Origin: JACKBK01 sp963707275
Lineage (GTDB): Bacteria; Chloroflexota; Anaerolineae; JAAEKA01
Reading direction: 5' to 3'
Assembly (NCBI GenBank): GCA_963707275.1
Contig: CAVPPH010000011.1
Location: 62,001 to 126,000 of the forward strand
DNA length: 64,000 nucleotides
Shown: positions 19,651 to 28,244 of the stretch, piece by piece
Layout of the letters: each line of letters begins with the position of its first letter
Position numbering within the stretch: the first letter of the stretch is position 1
The notes under the pieces: model-generated
The model's input: only the letters and a program-made list of their open reading frames with translations
The model's database searches: none
What the model was told of the DNA's origin: nothing
Translations under genes and position numbers: made by a program

Positions 19651-20845
19651 CTAGCGCTCTGGCAGCTCGATGACCCAAATGTTGCGGTCGCTGCTTTCAA
19701 CAAAGGCGACTGTGTTGCCATCGGGCGAGACCCGCCAGTCGCCGTTGGCGATCTTGAACGGCGAGACGGCGGGATCGGTCAGTTGGCGCACTTCGCCGCT
19801 CGCAGGATTTAGCTCGACCAGCCAATGAACTGGCGCGTCGGGCTCGAAGGGCACGATCAGCAGGCGGTCATCCTCGGACGAGCAGCCATCGGGGCAGCCG
19901 CGCCACTGGTAAGCACCGAAGAGTTCATCGTCGATCTGTACGGTCTGACTACCGTCGGTCTTCGCCAGCCAGAGGCCGTTCTTCGCGGCGTCGGCGTCGA
20001 ATGTGACGTAGTAGACCAGCCAGCCGCCGGTGGGCGAAAGCAACTGACTGCGCAGCCGTTCGCCGCGCGCCAACTCGACCCGCTCGCCGTCGGCCAGCGA
20101 CAGCGCGTAGAGTATTTGCTCGCGCGAAGTCGAGGCTTTCGCGACCGCTGATGAGCAATGTGTCGCTGCTGATCCAGCCGCTCAGCCCGCCGCGCGGCAA
20201 GGTGGCGATCTGCTGTGCGTCTGAGCCGTCCAGGTTTGCCAGCCACAGCGCGGTGACCTGCTGGCTGGAGGGCGCGTCGCTGTTGGTCACCGCCCACGCA
20301 ATTCGTGTCTCATCAGGCGAGATCGACACTGTGCGGCCGCCGGCCGGCACGGTCCAGCGCTCACCGTCCGCCCGCCGCTCGATGACCGTCGTGTTGTTGT
20401 CGGTGTCGATCAGGAAATCGGGCGAGGCAGTGCTTTCTTCCAGCCGGTCGGTGACAAACTCCGGTTCAGCCTGTGGAGCAGCGACGGATACGCCCCAGAT
20501 GCCGACCGGTTGATCAGCGGCCGGCTTGTCGATGAAGCGCACCTGCTGTGAGTCGGGCGACCAAAACGGCTGAGTACAACAACCGCCCTTGGTAAGCTGG
20601 ACAGCCTGCGGCGGCGGAGTTGGCGTGGCGGTCGGGGTGTGGGTCGCCGTCGGTATCGCTGTAGGTGTAGATGTCGGCTCCGGCGTTTGGGTGGGAGTCG
20701 CTGTCGGGCTGGCTGTGGCAGTAGCGGCAACTTCTGCCACAGCGACCGGAGCGGTTGCTGTTTCGCTCGCAGGCGCGTTGTCATTGCCGCAAGCAGCCAG
20801 AGCCAGCACCGCAAGTGTCAACAGTAAGATGTATCGTACCTTCAT
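19651..20845 (-). CDS. Lipoprotein with PD40/TolB-like beta-propeller, frameshifted
   Basis: The N terminus carries a lipobox (LALAAC) and a Pro/Thr linker to about residue 80. Propeller blades follow, each with the SPD motif typical of TolB-like repeats (FWSPDSQQVRF, VSISPDETRIAW, then WRVSPDGNTVAFVE). The frame breaks near 20130; the other frame continues EQILYALSLADGERVELA to the end at 19651, giving about 397 residues. It probably binds a surface ligand or partner. It begins seven bases after the M23 peptidase stop and ends before a strong terminator. Confidence 0.82.
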
Positions 20846-20851
20846 GGTCCG

Positions 20852-21595
20852 TTACCTCGATCTCGGCCAGGGATTGGCAAAGTTGTTGAGGATCGGGCCA
20901 CCGGTCACCGCCGCCGGCTGGTCGTCGAGTTGCTGCCACTTGCGCGGCTCGTCCAGATCGCGCTCGAAGCCGGAGCGGAACGATCCGACCAGCGCCAGAT
21001 TGTCCCAATCGGCGTCGATGAGATTGATGGGGTTGTACTTCCAGCCGCGCCCGGGGTAGTCGCGCACCTCGAGATGCAGGTGTGGGCGACCGAAGCAGGT
21101 TTCCTCGGGATCGCCGCTTAGCGCCACCACCTCGCCCTGCTTGACCTCCTGCCCCGGCGTCAGGTTGGGACGCTCCAGCAGATGCCCGTAGAGCGTAGCG
21201 TAGCCAAGCTGCGGGTGATCGATGACCAGATTGTGGGGCAGCGATCCGTAGGCGGTCGCGTCCACCAACGCCACCACGCCGTCAGCCAGCGCGACAATTT
21301 CCGTGCCGCAGGGAGCTGACAGGTCGACGCCGAAGTGGATGCCGCCGCTGAAGCGATAGGTGGTGTTGCGGTTGAAATATGCTCCGACGGTGTTGCCGTA
21401 GGTCTGGCCCAGCAACCAGGTGTCAGGACCGGGCGGTTCAGCGAACGGCAGGATGAAGGGGCGGTCAGTGGCTTGTTGCGGCGGTTGGCCCGAAATCGCC
21501 TCCTCAACCGGCGCGGCAAAGCTGACGCTGGTCTGCGAGAACAACAGCGCCAGCAGCAGGCTCAAACGGATGAGACGCTGGGTGTGTACTTTCAT
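20852..21595 (-). CDS. Secreted M23-family metallopeptidase
   Basis: 247 residues with a signal peptide (LIRLSLLLALLFSQTSVSFAA). The LytM-type domain has Zn ligands in GGIHFGVDLSAP (HxxxD) and GRPHLHLEVRD (HxH), with YGHLLERPNLTPGQEVKQGE between. Such enzymes cut peptide cross-links in cell walls. A longer ORF exists, but AGGA eight bases upstream and the signal peptide favour ATG 21595. It is the second gene of a minus-strand operon, between the intradiol-like lipoprotein (13-bp gap) and the PD40 lipoprotein (6-bp gap). Confidence 0.9.
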   Translation of the reverse strand: MKVHTQRLIRLSLLLALLFSQTSVSFAAPVEEAISGQPPQQATDRPFILPFAEPPGPDTWLLGQTYGNTVGAYFNRNTTYRFSGGIHFGVDLSAPCGTEIVALADGVVALVDATAYGSLPHNLVIDHPQLGYATLYGHLLERPNLTPGQEVKQGEVVALSGDPEETCFGRPHLHLEVRDYPGRGWKYNPINLIDADWDNLALVGSFRSGFERDLDEPRKWQQLDDQPAAVTGGPILNNFANPWPRSR

Positions 21596-21608
21596 GAGGT
21601 GTATCCTG

Positions 21609-22484
21609 TTACGGTACAGCGGCCAGATCGTTGTCGAAGTTCGCAACGACAACCACCGGATAATACGGACCTTCACCCTGCGCCGGCGTAGCTGTCAGGG
21701 GACCCGATCCGCTGGTGTTGAGAACCAGGTCGTTGGTCAGCACAGCAACCGGCGCGCCGTTGACGGCGATGCTGTCGGCTGTTTTCAGGATCAGCATCTC
21801 GCCCAGATCGCCGGCCTGCGCAAACAAGCCTTCGGCGGCCAGATCAGCCCGGTCTTCGTCGAAGTAGAACTGACTGGTCAGCGCCGTCGCGCCGTCGATC
21901 TTGACCTTGACGTGGATATGCTTGGGCCGCGGCTCGTAGTAGCCTGGCCGCACCGTGCGGAAGACGTAGACGCCTTCGTCATCCGCGATGGACGTGCCGT
22001 AGAACTGAAAGCCCTGATCGCGGCTGGCGGTACTCGAGTCACCGGGATGGTCGTAGACACCGTTGGCATCGGTCTGCCAGATCTCCACTGCCGCGCCTGG
22101 CAGCGGGTTGCCGTTGGCGTCCAGCACGCGACCGGTAACGAGAATTACCTCGCCGGCCGCGGTTGGGGCATCCGTGAATTGCCCAGCCAACAGCTCGGCA
22201 GCCGACACGTCCCGGCCCGCACCCACTGGCTCCGCCTGGAGCGGCTCTTCAATGGGCGACGGTTCAGCAGTCGGCGACGGCTCGACAGTCGGTTCAGGCG
22301 CGCTGGTAGGCGCGGTCGTCGGAGCGACCGTGTTCGTGGGCGCAGATGGTGGCGTATCGGTTACGGCAGCCAACGGCGCCGCGGTCGGCTGCGGCGGAAC
22401 GGTCTCAGTGGCTGCGCCGTTGCAGCCTGCCAGAGTGAGTGCAGCTACGAGAACGATCAGGATAAGGAATTGTCTTGATGGCAT
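21609..22484 (-). CDS. Lipoprotein intradiol ring-cleavage dioxygenase-like protein
   Basis: 291 residues. Signal peptide with lipobox LTLAGC, a Pro/Thr/Glu linker to about residue 100, then a protocatechuate-dioxygenase-like beta-sandwich (VTGRVLDANGNPLPGAAVEI, WQTDANGVYDHPGD, VRPGYYEPRPKHIHVKVK). The Tyr, Tyr, His, His positions expected for non-haem Fe(III) are present (GVYDH, GYYEP, KHIHV). Secreted members of this family have unknown substrates. It opens the operon with the M23 peptidase and PD40 lipoprotein. The ribosome site before ATG 22484 is weak. The 22485-22791 gap holds no gene. Confidence 0.85.
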   Translation of the reverse strand: MPSRQFLILIVLVAALTLAGCNGAATETVPPQPTAAPLAAVTDTPPSAPTNTVAPTTAPTSAPEPTVEPSPTAEPSPIEEPLQAEPVGAGRDVSAAELLAGQFTDAPTAAGEVILVTGRVLDANGNPLPGAAVEIWQTDANGVYDHPGDSSTASRDQGFQFYGTSIADDEGVYVFRTVRPGYYEPRPKHIHVKVKIDGATALTSQFYFDEDRADLAAEGLFAQAGDLGEMLILKTADSIAVNGAPVAVLTNDLVLNTSGSGPLTATPAQGEGPYYPVVVVANFDNDLAAVP

Positions 22485-22699
22485 AGGTATTTTCTGTTCG
22501 GTGCAGGTCTGAATCAATTAGCGTGATGTGTCAGGCAGGACTGGTCCGTTTGGAATACGGACCAAACCGCCCAACTGGATTGACGCTGGAAGTGACAGGC
22601 GCAGTTCTTACGTGCTGTGAGACTACCACATATCAAGCGGGTTGGTCTGTGGTCGGTCTACCAGTATGTGCGCCCGGCTGGCCGGATGCGAGGAGAAAA

Positions 22700-22741
22700 C
22701 GAACACTCCGGCGCGGTCACCAGACCGGCCGGAGCATTCGA
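22700..22741 (-). terminator. Imperfect hairpin downstream of the TVDEL-type gene
   Basis: CGAACACTCCGGC at 22700 faces GCCGGAGCATTCG ending at 22741, with 11 of 13 pairs matched. It lies about 50 bp past the stop of the minus-strand gene ending at 22792. There is no clear U-tract. Confidence 0.4.
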
Positions 22742-22791
22742 GTTTCAGGTGGGGTCATCGTGGCGACACGACGTCCTCGGAGAGATGGTGT

Positions 22792-23550
22792 CTACAAGCT
22801 CGTTCCCGATGTGCTCGGAGTGACGCCGGGGCGCAGGAGTGTGCCTGAAGGCGCCGTACCGTCGGGGGCAGGACCACGGAATTCGTGCATGCCGCCATGA
22901 CCGCGCTCGTGTCCGCGCATCCCACCGAATGGGCCGAACCCGTTGCTATTGCTCAGGATCGCGTCAGCCTGCTCCTGCGTGATCGCGCCGGCCGCAACCG
23001 CCTGCTGGACAGCGTCGGTGTAGGCGCTTTGCAGCGATGCCTGGACATCTTCCTGGCTCAGGTACTGGCGCAAGGCGTCCTGCGCCTTCATCATGTCAGC
23101 CTGCTCCTGCGTGATCTGGCCGGCCTCGACGGCGGCAGCGAGCCGGGCGTCGTTGGCCGTACTCTGGGCTGCTTGCAGCTCATCCACGGTGATGCCGAGT
23201 TGCTCGGCCAGCAGCGCACCCCTGTCATCGCCCTCGCCGATGGGACCGAACCCGCGGCCGCCGCGGCGACCGGTTCCGCTGTTCAGGCTGTCAGCCTGTT
23301 CCTGGGTCAGAAGCCCGTCGGCGACGGCCTGGTCGATGGCGGCCTCACGTGCTGCGGTGTAGGCGCTGGTCAGCTCGTCCACGGTGACGCCAAGCGCATC
23401 GGCGAGATAGGTGTCCTGCTGCCCGCCCGGCCCGGCGCCATGCTGCGCTGATGCGGCGCTGACCGTGCTGGTCGGCATGGCTACTGCCGTCATGGCGATT
23501 ACTGCCAACCCTGCGCCGGCGGCTGCCAGCCACTTCTTAATGTTCTTCAT
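22792..23550 (-). CDS. Secreted protein with repeated TVDEL...TQEQAD units
   Basis: 252 residues with a signal peptide (LAAAGAGLAVIAMTAVAM). The body holds three to four degenerate helical units built as LGVTVDEL...A..AAIDQAVADG-LLTQEQAD (near residues 60-95, 120-155 and 185-200), and a Gly/His-rich C terminus (GMRGHERGHGGMHEF). A related cytoplasmic-looking protein is encoded at 34047. Function unknown; the His/Gly tail could bind metal. GGAG precedes ATG 23550. A regulon box lies 66 bp upstream and a hairpin follows. Confidence 0.8.
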   Translation of the reverse strand: MKNIKKWLAAAGAGLAVIAMTAVAMPTSTVSAASAQHGAGPGGQQDTYLADALGVTVDELTSAYTAAREAAIDQAVADGLLTQEQADSLNSGTGRRGGRGFGPIGEGDDRGALLAEQLGITVDELQAAQSTANDARLAAAVEAGQITQEQADMMKAQDALRQYLSQEDVQASLQSAYTDAVQQAVAAGAITQEQADAILSNSNGFGPFGGMRGHERGHGGMHEFRGPAPDGTAPSGTLLRPGVTPSTSGTSL

Positions 23551-23615
23551 CGTTACATTCTCCTGTCTGTGGTCTCTACGGATTCTCGACACGCCGTTCG
23601 TGTCGATCTGACCCC

Positions 23616-23648
23616 AGAATACCAGAGAGTTGTACAGAAGTTATGAAG
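23616..23648 (-). promoter_or_regulatory. Regulon box 3: tandem half-sites plus extended -10 (TVDEL-type gene)
   Basis: On the minus strand, half-sites TTCATAA and TGTACAA are separated by CTTC, then comes the extended -10 TGGTATTCT ending at 23616. Spacing matches boxes 1, 2 and 4. Confidence 0.6.
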
Positions 23649-23695
23649 AGAAGATTGGCAAACTGTGTAGTTGATGACGATCCCGTCGCACGAAA

Positions 23696-23734
23696 AAGAC
23701 GTGTAGCCGGCGCACCGCGCTCGCTACACGTCTT
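23696..23734 (-). terminator. Intrinsic terminator of msrPQ
   Basis: 12-bp arms (AAGACGTGTAGC and complement) enclose a 15-nt loop. On the minus strand the stem is followed by TTTTTCG. It lies 24 bp past the msrQ stop. Confidence 0.85.
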
Positions 23735-23757
23735 GGATTCTCGCCGTCAACAGACTG

Positions 23758-24438
23758 CTACTGCGCTGCCGGCTCGCTGATTTCGACCGGTTTCGGGGAA
23801 GATGGCTTGCTGCGCCCGGCGCGCCGGCCGGTTCTAAACGATATCGCTTTCGATCGCACACTTGGGATGCGCAGGATCAGCAGCACGGCCAGGATGCTGG
23901 CCCAGATCAGCGGCTCGCGGATGTCGGTCTTCTGCACCCAGATGAAGTGGAACATGACCAGGATGCCGGCGGCGTAGACCCAGCGATGCAGCTTCTTCCA
24001 GTTCTTTTTCATCCGTCGCTGCCAGCCCTTGGTCGACGTGATGGCCAGCGGCAGCAGGATCAGGAAGGCGGCAAACCCCACCAGCACGTAGCGCTTCTCA
24101 GACAACTCCAGCCAGATCAGTCGCAGGTCGAAGCCGTAGTCGACACCGATGTAGATGCTGAAATGCACCAGCGCGTAGAGAAACGCGTACAGCCCCAGCG
24201 CCCGACGCACCTTGATGGCCGGGGTGAAGCCGAAGACCGTGCTGGCCGGTGTGCAGGCCAGCGACAGCACCAGCAGCACCATCGCCGTCTTGCCGGTGCG
24301 CAGCGTCGCCGCCTGGATCGGGTTGAAGGTCAGGTTGCCGCGCAGCGCGTCGATGATCAGGATCACCAGTGGCAGCAGGGCGGCGACATGCACGAGGATC
24401 TGGAATTTGGTGAAGCGAAGGGTTGGTAGCCTGGTCAT
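23758..24438 (-). CDS. msrQ: MsrQ-like haem-binding membrane subunit
   Basis: 226 residues with six hydrophobic segments of the ferric-reductase-like type (ILVHVAALLPLVILII, LGLYAFLYALVHFSIYIG, VLVGFAAFLILLPLAITST, WVYAAGILVMFHFIW and others). His residues in the helices (HVAALL, ALVHFS, KLHRW, FHFIW) are candidate haem ligands. MsrQ passes quinol electrons to MsrP for repair of oxidised methionine in exported proteins. The start at 24438 is chosen because the longer ORF upstream runs through a low-complexity spacer. It follows msrP on the same strand. Confidence 0.9.
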   Translation of the reverse strand: MTRLPTLRFTKFQILVHVAALLPLVILIIDALRGNLTFNPIQAATLRTGKTAMVLLVLSLACTPASTVFGFTPAIKVRRALGLYAFLYALVHFSIYIGVDYGFDLRLIWLELSEKRYVLVGFAAFLILLPLAITSTKGWQRRMKKNWKKLHRWVYAAGILVMFHFIWVQKTDIREPLIWASILAVLLILRIPSVRSKAISFRTGRRAGRSKPSSPKPVEISEPAAQ

Positions 24439-24448
24439 GGTCGAGAAT

Positions 24449-24550
24449 GTGTTATCTGTTGCGTACTGCGTATCTCGTGTTGCGTATCGGCGGTGAGTGC
24501 GGAAAGCGTATGAACCTTCGCCTGCTACGCAATACGAAACACCCAATACG
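24449..24550 (-). repeat. Low-complexity spacer between msrP and msrQ (GCGTATTGCG type)
   Basis: The spacer is made of degenerate 6-7 base words such as TTGCGTA and ACGCAATACG. On the minus strand it reads CGTATTGCGTAG and later GATACGCAACACGAGATACG. The same vocabulary occurs at 33951-34014 and 54300-54490. Confidence 0.6.
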
Positions 24551-24556
24551 GCACTA

Positions 24557-25528
24557 TCAATAATAGGCGGCCAGATTCATGCCGTCGTACAGGTACGCGA
24601 CCTCGTCAGCGTAGCCGTTGAAGGGCAGGGTCTCGCGGCGCTTGGTTTCGCCGATGCGACGCTCGGTGCGTTGCGACCAGCGCGGATGTTGCACTTCGGG
24701 GTTGACGTTGGCGTAGAAGCCGTATTCCCGCGGCGCAGCGGCCATCCACAGCGAGGTCGGCTGCTCCTCGACCAGATCGATCTTGACAATCGACTTGATG
24801 CTCTTGAAGCCATACTTCCACGGCGTCACCAGCCGCAGCGGTGCGCCGTTCTGCGGCAGCAGTTCCTCGCCGTAGAGGCCAGTCGCAATCAGCGCCAGCG
24901 GGTTCATCGCCTCGTCAATGCGCAGCCCCTCAACATACGGCCACTCGAACCAGTTGCTGCGCTGGCCCGGCATCACCTCAGGGTCAAGCAGCGTCTCGAA
25001 GCGCACATATTTTGCGCTGCTCGTCGGCTCGACCAGCTCCAGCAGCGTGCTGAGTTGGAAGCCAAGCCACGGGATCACCATCGACCAGCCTTCGACGCAG
25101 CGCAGCCGATAGATGCGTTCTTCCTGGTCGAAGCGGCTGAGAATGTCCTCGATGCTGAAGATGGCCGGATTGTTGACCAGTCCACCGACCTCTACGGTCC
25201 ACGGACGGGTCGGGAAACCGGCCGACATTTCGGCGACCTTCTCTTTGTCGGTGGTGAACTCGTAGTAGTTGTTGAAATTGGTGATTTCCTGAAAGGTGTT
25301 GACTGGATCGCCCAGTTCGTCAGTCGTCGCGCCGCTGGACGCCGTGGCTGCCGGCGCGATGGTGCCCGCAGCCGTCGCCGCCGCTGGTTGGGCAGCGGGC
25401 GTTGACGCCGGCGCGCACGCGGCCACAGCCAGCCCGCCCAGTGCGGCCAGACCGACGCCTTTCATGAACTTGCGCCGGTCGTGATATACGCTTTCCGGTG
25501 TGATCTCTGAACTCTTGATCGGTATCAT
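24557..25528 (-). CDS. msrP: MsrP-like molybdopterin methionine-sulfoxide reductase
   Basis: 323 residues. The N terminus has a Tat-type signal (DRRKFMKGVGLAALGGLAV) followed by AACAP, which could also serve as a lipobox. The sulfite-oxidase-like domain shows the Mo-coordinating Cys in YRLRCVEGWSMVIPW and conserved segments FNNYYEF, VEGLRIDEAMNP, APLRLVTPWKYGFKS and GFYANVNP. It repairs methionine sulfoxide on exported proteins together with MsrQ encoded downstream. Length is near the family norm. The upstream 120 bp contain short inverted and direct repeats but no clear promoter. Confidence 0.93.
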   Translation of the reverse strand: MIPIKSSEITPESVYHDRRKFMKGVGLAALGGLAVAACAPASTPAAQPAAATAAGTIAPAATASSGATTDELGDPVNTFQEITNFNNYYEFTTDKEKVAEMSAGFPTRPWTVEVGGLVNNPAIFSIEDILSRFDQEERIYRLRCVEGWSMVIPWLGFQLSTLLELVEPTSSAKYVRFETLLDPEVMPGQRSNWFEWPYVEGLRIDEAMNPLALIATGLYGEELLPQNGAPLRLVTPWKYGFKSIKSIVKIDLVEEQPTSLWMAAAPREYGFYANVNPEVQHPRWSQRTERRIGETKRRETLPFNGYADEVAYLYDGMNLAAYY

Positions 25529-25648
25529 TTCTGTCTCCGCGGCAGGGAATCTCGTTTCTACTGTCTCCAGTAAACCACTCTGTTCTAAAGTGACGCTTAA
25601 CAGGGTATTACAGAACCCTTACGCTGTCTGTAAACTGGGTTTCAGGTT

Positions 25649-26785
25649 TCAGTCTTCAGGCAGGTCAAGAAAGCGTTCCAGGTCGCTGAACAAGCGGCGC
25701 ACCTCCGACGGCACGATCTCGTGGCGTATCTCTCGACCCTGCTGTTCTGACCGGATCAAACCGGCCTCGCGCAGAATCTTCGCGTGTACGCTGACCGTCG
25801 GACGCGAGATCTCCATGAAACTGGCAAGTTCGGTGTTCATCATGCCGAAGTGGCGGATGAGTCGCAAAATGATCAGGCGGGTTGGATCGGCCAGCGCCTT
25901 GGTGCGACCGGCCACGTCGTCGGCAAAGGCGTGGAAGTTGTGGTAGATGGCGCCGGGCTGGCTGAACGAAACCAGCACACGTCCCGGTTCAATGTCCCAC
26001 AGATCGATCAATCCAAAGGGTTCGATCCAAAAGAAGACGCGCAGGCGTCCTTCCTCCACGGCATTGTGCAGCCCTTGAAGGACCCGCAGCGGATTCTGAG
26101 CAGGTAGCCAGGCCAGCGCTGGCGTCTGGTCGTCGCTCTCCAGCGCGCCCAGCATCGCCAACGCGTGGCTTTCCAACGTCTTGATCGTGTGCTCGCGTGT
26201 CCTGCGCCACGGCTGATAGACCTCGTAGAAGAAGCGATCCAGCCAGTGCCAGAAGCGGCTGTGCAGCGTCCCGTCGCGCAACAGTCGCGTGATCCGCAAG
26301 ACTTCCTGCCGGTGCCGTTGAACGCGAGCCGCACTGCCGTCAACGTCCAGCCCAATGCTGACCTGCATCGCCAGCATCGCGCGCGCCGAAAGGTCAGCCA
26401 GGGCTTCCGGCGCTGGCAGACCCATGTCCGGTGTCAGATCCAGACGGGCGGCCTGCTGCACCAGGCTTGCCAGCGCGCTTTCGGCTGTCAACTCGCGCAT
26501 GGCCAGCGTTGCTCGCCCGTAGTCGGCTTCAGTCTTTGTTTCGGTGAGACCGGACAGAAACCCGATCACCGAAACGGAGCTCGAATCGTCGAGAAACAGC
26601 GACCAATCGGCCAACCAGTCCTCGGGGACAGCGTCGCGCAGAGCCTGAAACTCGCTCGAAGTGGCGGGCACAGGAAACTCACCACCGATTGCGGCCAGCG
26701 CGACATCAAGTTCGGTGGCGATTGACTGGCCGACGGTCCAGCCTGACGAGGCGGCTCGTTCTGGTGTTTGGGTCATTGCACTCAT
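25649..26785 (-). CDS. ArsR-family regulator with long N-terminal domain
   Basis: 378 residues. The winged-helix domain is at the C terminus (residues ~285-365: RTKALADPTRLIILRLI, then MEISRPTVSVHAKILREAGL and RSEQQGREIRHEI). The first 280 residues are helical, without recognisable motifs, and resemble the long sensor region of some actinobacterial and Chloroflexota ArsR proteins. No metal-binding Cys cluster is seen. The ATG overlaps the MFS stop by four bases (ATGA), so the two are one operon. It is the likely repressor acting at the palindrome at 28111-28136. Confidence 0.88.
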   Translation of the reverse strand: MSAMTQTPERAASSGWTVGQSIATELDVALAAIGGEFPVPATSSEFQALRDAVPEDWLADWSLFLDDSSSVSVIGFLSGLTETKTEADYGRATLAMRELTAESALASLVQQAARLDLTPDMGLPAPEALADLSARAMLAMQVSIGLDVDGSAARVQRHRQEVLRITRLLRDGTLHSRFWHWLDRFFYEVYQPWRRTREHTIKTLESHALAMLGALESDDQTPALAWLPAQNPLRVLQGLHNAVEEGRLRVFFWIEPFGLIDLWDIEPGRVLVSFSQPGAIYHNFHAFADDVAGRTKALADPTRLIILRLIRHFGMMNTELASFMEISRPTVSVHAKILREAGLIRSEQQGREIRHEIVPSEVRRLFSDLERFLDLPED

Positions 26786-28092
26786 CCTGCCATCATGCTT
26801 GTCTGCGCGCCGTCTGTCGCCGAGTGTGCCAGCTCCGAAGTCTCGTCAGGAGTGCTTGCGTGCAGAGTGACAGTAACTGGCGCAGCTTTGCGAGCTGTCC
26901 TGACAATATACACGACCAGCGAAAGGAGCGCCAAAGTCGCCAGGCTAAAGAACTGGGCGACTGACAGCAAGCCAGGAACCAGCAGCGGCGTCAGCAAGAT
27001 ACCGGTGATCTGTCCTGCCACCGCGATGGTCTGGTACATCCCGCCTGCACGCCCCAGAAGCGCCGCGGGCGTCAAGATTTGGATGAGTGTGGCGATCTGG
27101 ACATGCATGACGCCCATGCCCAGTCCTGCCAGCAAGCAACCGCCGGCCAGGATAACAGTCGCAAAGGTCGGGTTGCCCACCCACGCGCCCACGGCGACGG
27201 CCGCGGCAAGGAGTGTCAGCAACAGCAGCCCGCCGGCGACGTCCGCCCACAGGTTGCGCTCGCGCTTCGACATCATCAGCCCGACTGCGCCGACCACCGT
27301 ACCCAAACCGATCAGGCCGATCAACAGGCCAAAGATTCCTTCGCTGCCTTGCAAGACATCGCGAGTGAATATGGCCGACAGTACGTCGAACCCGATGATC
27401 GCCACGGTTACAAGGAATGTGCTCAGGAAGATCAGGCGCAGGCCGGGAACCGTCCGCAGCAGCGCAGTGAAGCCAGTTGTCGCTTCCGATGGCGGTGTTT
27501 CGCGTGCGGTCGTCGCCTGCGGCCGAGGCGGAAGCGCTGGCAGGCGGGTCAGGATGACAGCCGAAAGGAGGTAGGATACGACGTCGAAAACGATAACCGA
27601 ATGCGGATTGAACACGGCCAGCATGGCCCCGGCGATGATCGGCGCGAACACCTTGATGAGGCCGGCCAACTGCTGCAGGAACGCGTTGGCGCTGGTGAGA
27701 TCCTCACGCGCCACCAGATCGGGGACGACTGCCTGGCGAGCGGGCATCATGATCGTGTTGAAGATCGATTGCAGCGCCAGCAGCAGGTAGATCAGCCAGA
27801 GGTTCTGGACGAAAATCAGCCCTGCCACGGTGACGCCTGCCAGCAGCTCTGATGCAATCATCAGACGCCGCCGGTCGAACCGGTCGACCAGATTGCCGGC
27901 GACCGGGCTGAAGAGCAGCATCGGCAGCAGCGACGCCAGCAGGATGCCGCTGCTCTGCACCACGTTGCCATCGCCGCGGAAGATGATCAGTGAGAAGACG
28001 GCCAGGCCGGTGATCCAACTCCCCAGGCCGCTGACCGACTCGGCAAACCCCAGAATGACGAGCGAGCGATTCTTGACGATGTGCGCAAACAT
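26782..28092 (-). CDS. MFS transporter (drug-efflux-like)
   Basis: 436 residues, about 12 membrane helices in two halves, with a cytoplasmic loop near residues 190-215. The loop-2/3 signature is GNLVDRFDRRRLM. It resembles the MFS_3/enterobactin-exporter-like group and is likely an efflux pump for an unknown compound. It opens the operon with the ArsR regulator, whose ATG overlaps its stop. GGAGATCACCT precedes the ATG. A strong promoter with overlapping palindrome lies just upstream, consistent with repressor control of an exporter. Confidence 0.9.
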   Translation of the reverse strand: MFAHIVKNRSLVILGFAESVSGLGSWITGLAVFSLIIFRGDGNVVQSSGILLASLLPMLLFSPVAGNLVDRFDRRRLMIASELLAGVTVAGLIFVQNLWLIYLLLALQSIFNTIMMPARQAVVPDLVAREDLTSANAFLQQLAGLIKVFAPIIAGAMLAVFNPHSVIVFDVVSYLLSAVILTRLPALPPRPQATTARETPPSEATTGFTALLRTVPGLRLIFLSTFLVTVAIIGFDVLSAIFTRDVLQGSEGIFGLLIGLIGLGTVVGAVGLMMSKRERNLWADVAGGLLLLTLLAAAVAVGAWVGNPTFATVILAGGCLLAGLGMGVMHVQIATLIQILTPAALLGRAGGMYQTIAVAGQITGILLTPLLVPGLLSVAQFFSLATLALLSLVVYIVRTARKAAPVTVTLHASTPDETSELAHSATDGAQTSMMAG

Positions 28093-28110
28093 AGGTGATC
28101 TCCTGTTGAT

Positions 28111-28136
28111 TATTCGTAGTTAATTGACTACGAATA
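28111..28136 (-). promoter_or_regulatory. Palindromic operator of the MFS/ArsR operon
   Basis: Perfect 10-bp arms (TATTCGTAGT and ACTACGAATA) are separated by six bases. It lies 19-44 bp upstream of the MFS start and immediately after the -10. A related half-site, ACTACGTATT, sits at 28151-28160 between -35 and -10. Confidence 0.7.
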
Positions 28137-28137
28137 T

Positions 28138-28166
28138 AATCTAACACATCACTACGTATTTGTCAA
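28138..28166 (-). promoter_or_regulatory. Sigma-70-type promoter of the MFS/ArsR operon
   Basis: On the minus strand TTGACA (28161-28166) is followed after 17 bp by TAGATT (28138-28143). The -35 is a perfect consensus. Confidence 0.65.
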
Positions 28167-28244
28167 GAGGCAGTTTTCAAACGCGCTAAACCAGCCAGAC
28201 GCGCTGGTACTGAGTCATTGCACGATAACGGGTGATAGGGGGTG

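Noticed and set aside
25560..25640. Direct-repeat-like sequence upstream of msrP considered as a regulon box
   Set aside because: TTCTGTA words occur, but the half-site period varies and TGnTAnnnT is missing.
26768..27852. Plus-strand open frames opposite the MFS transporter
   Set aside because: Antisense shadows of a 12-helix membrane protein; no family features.
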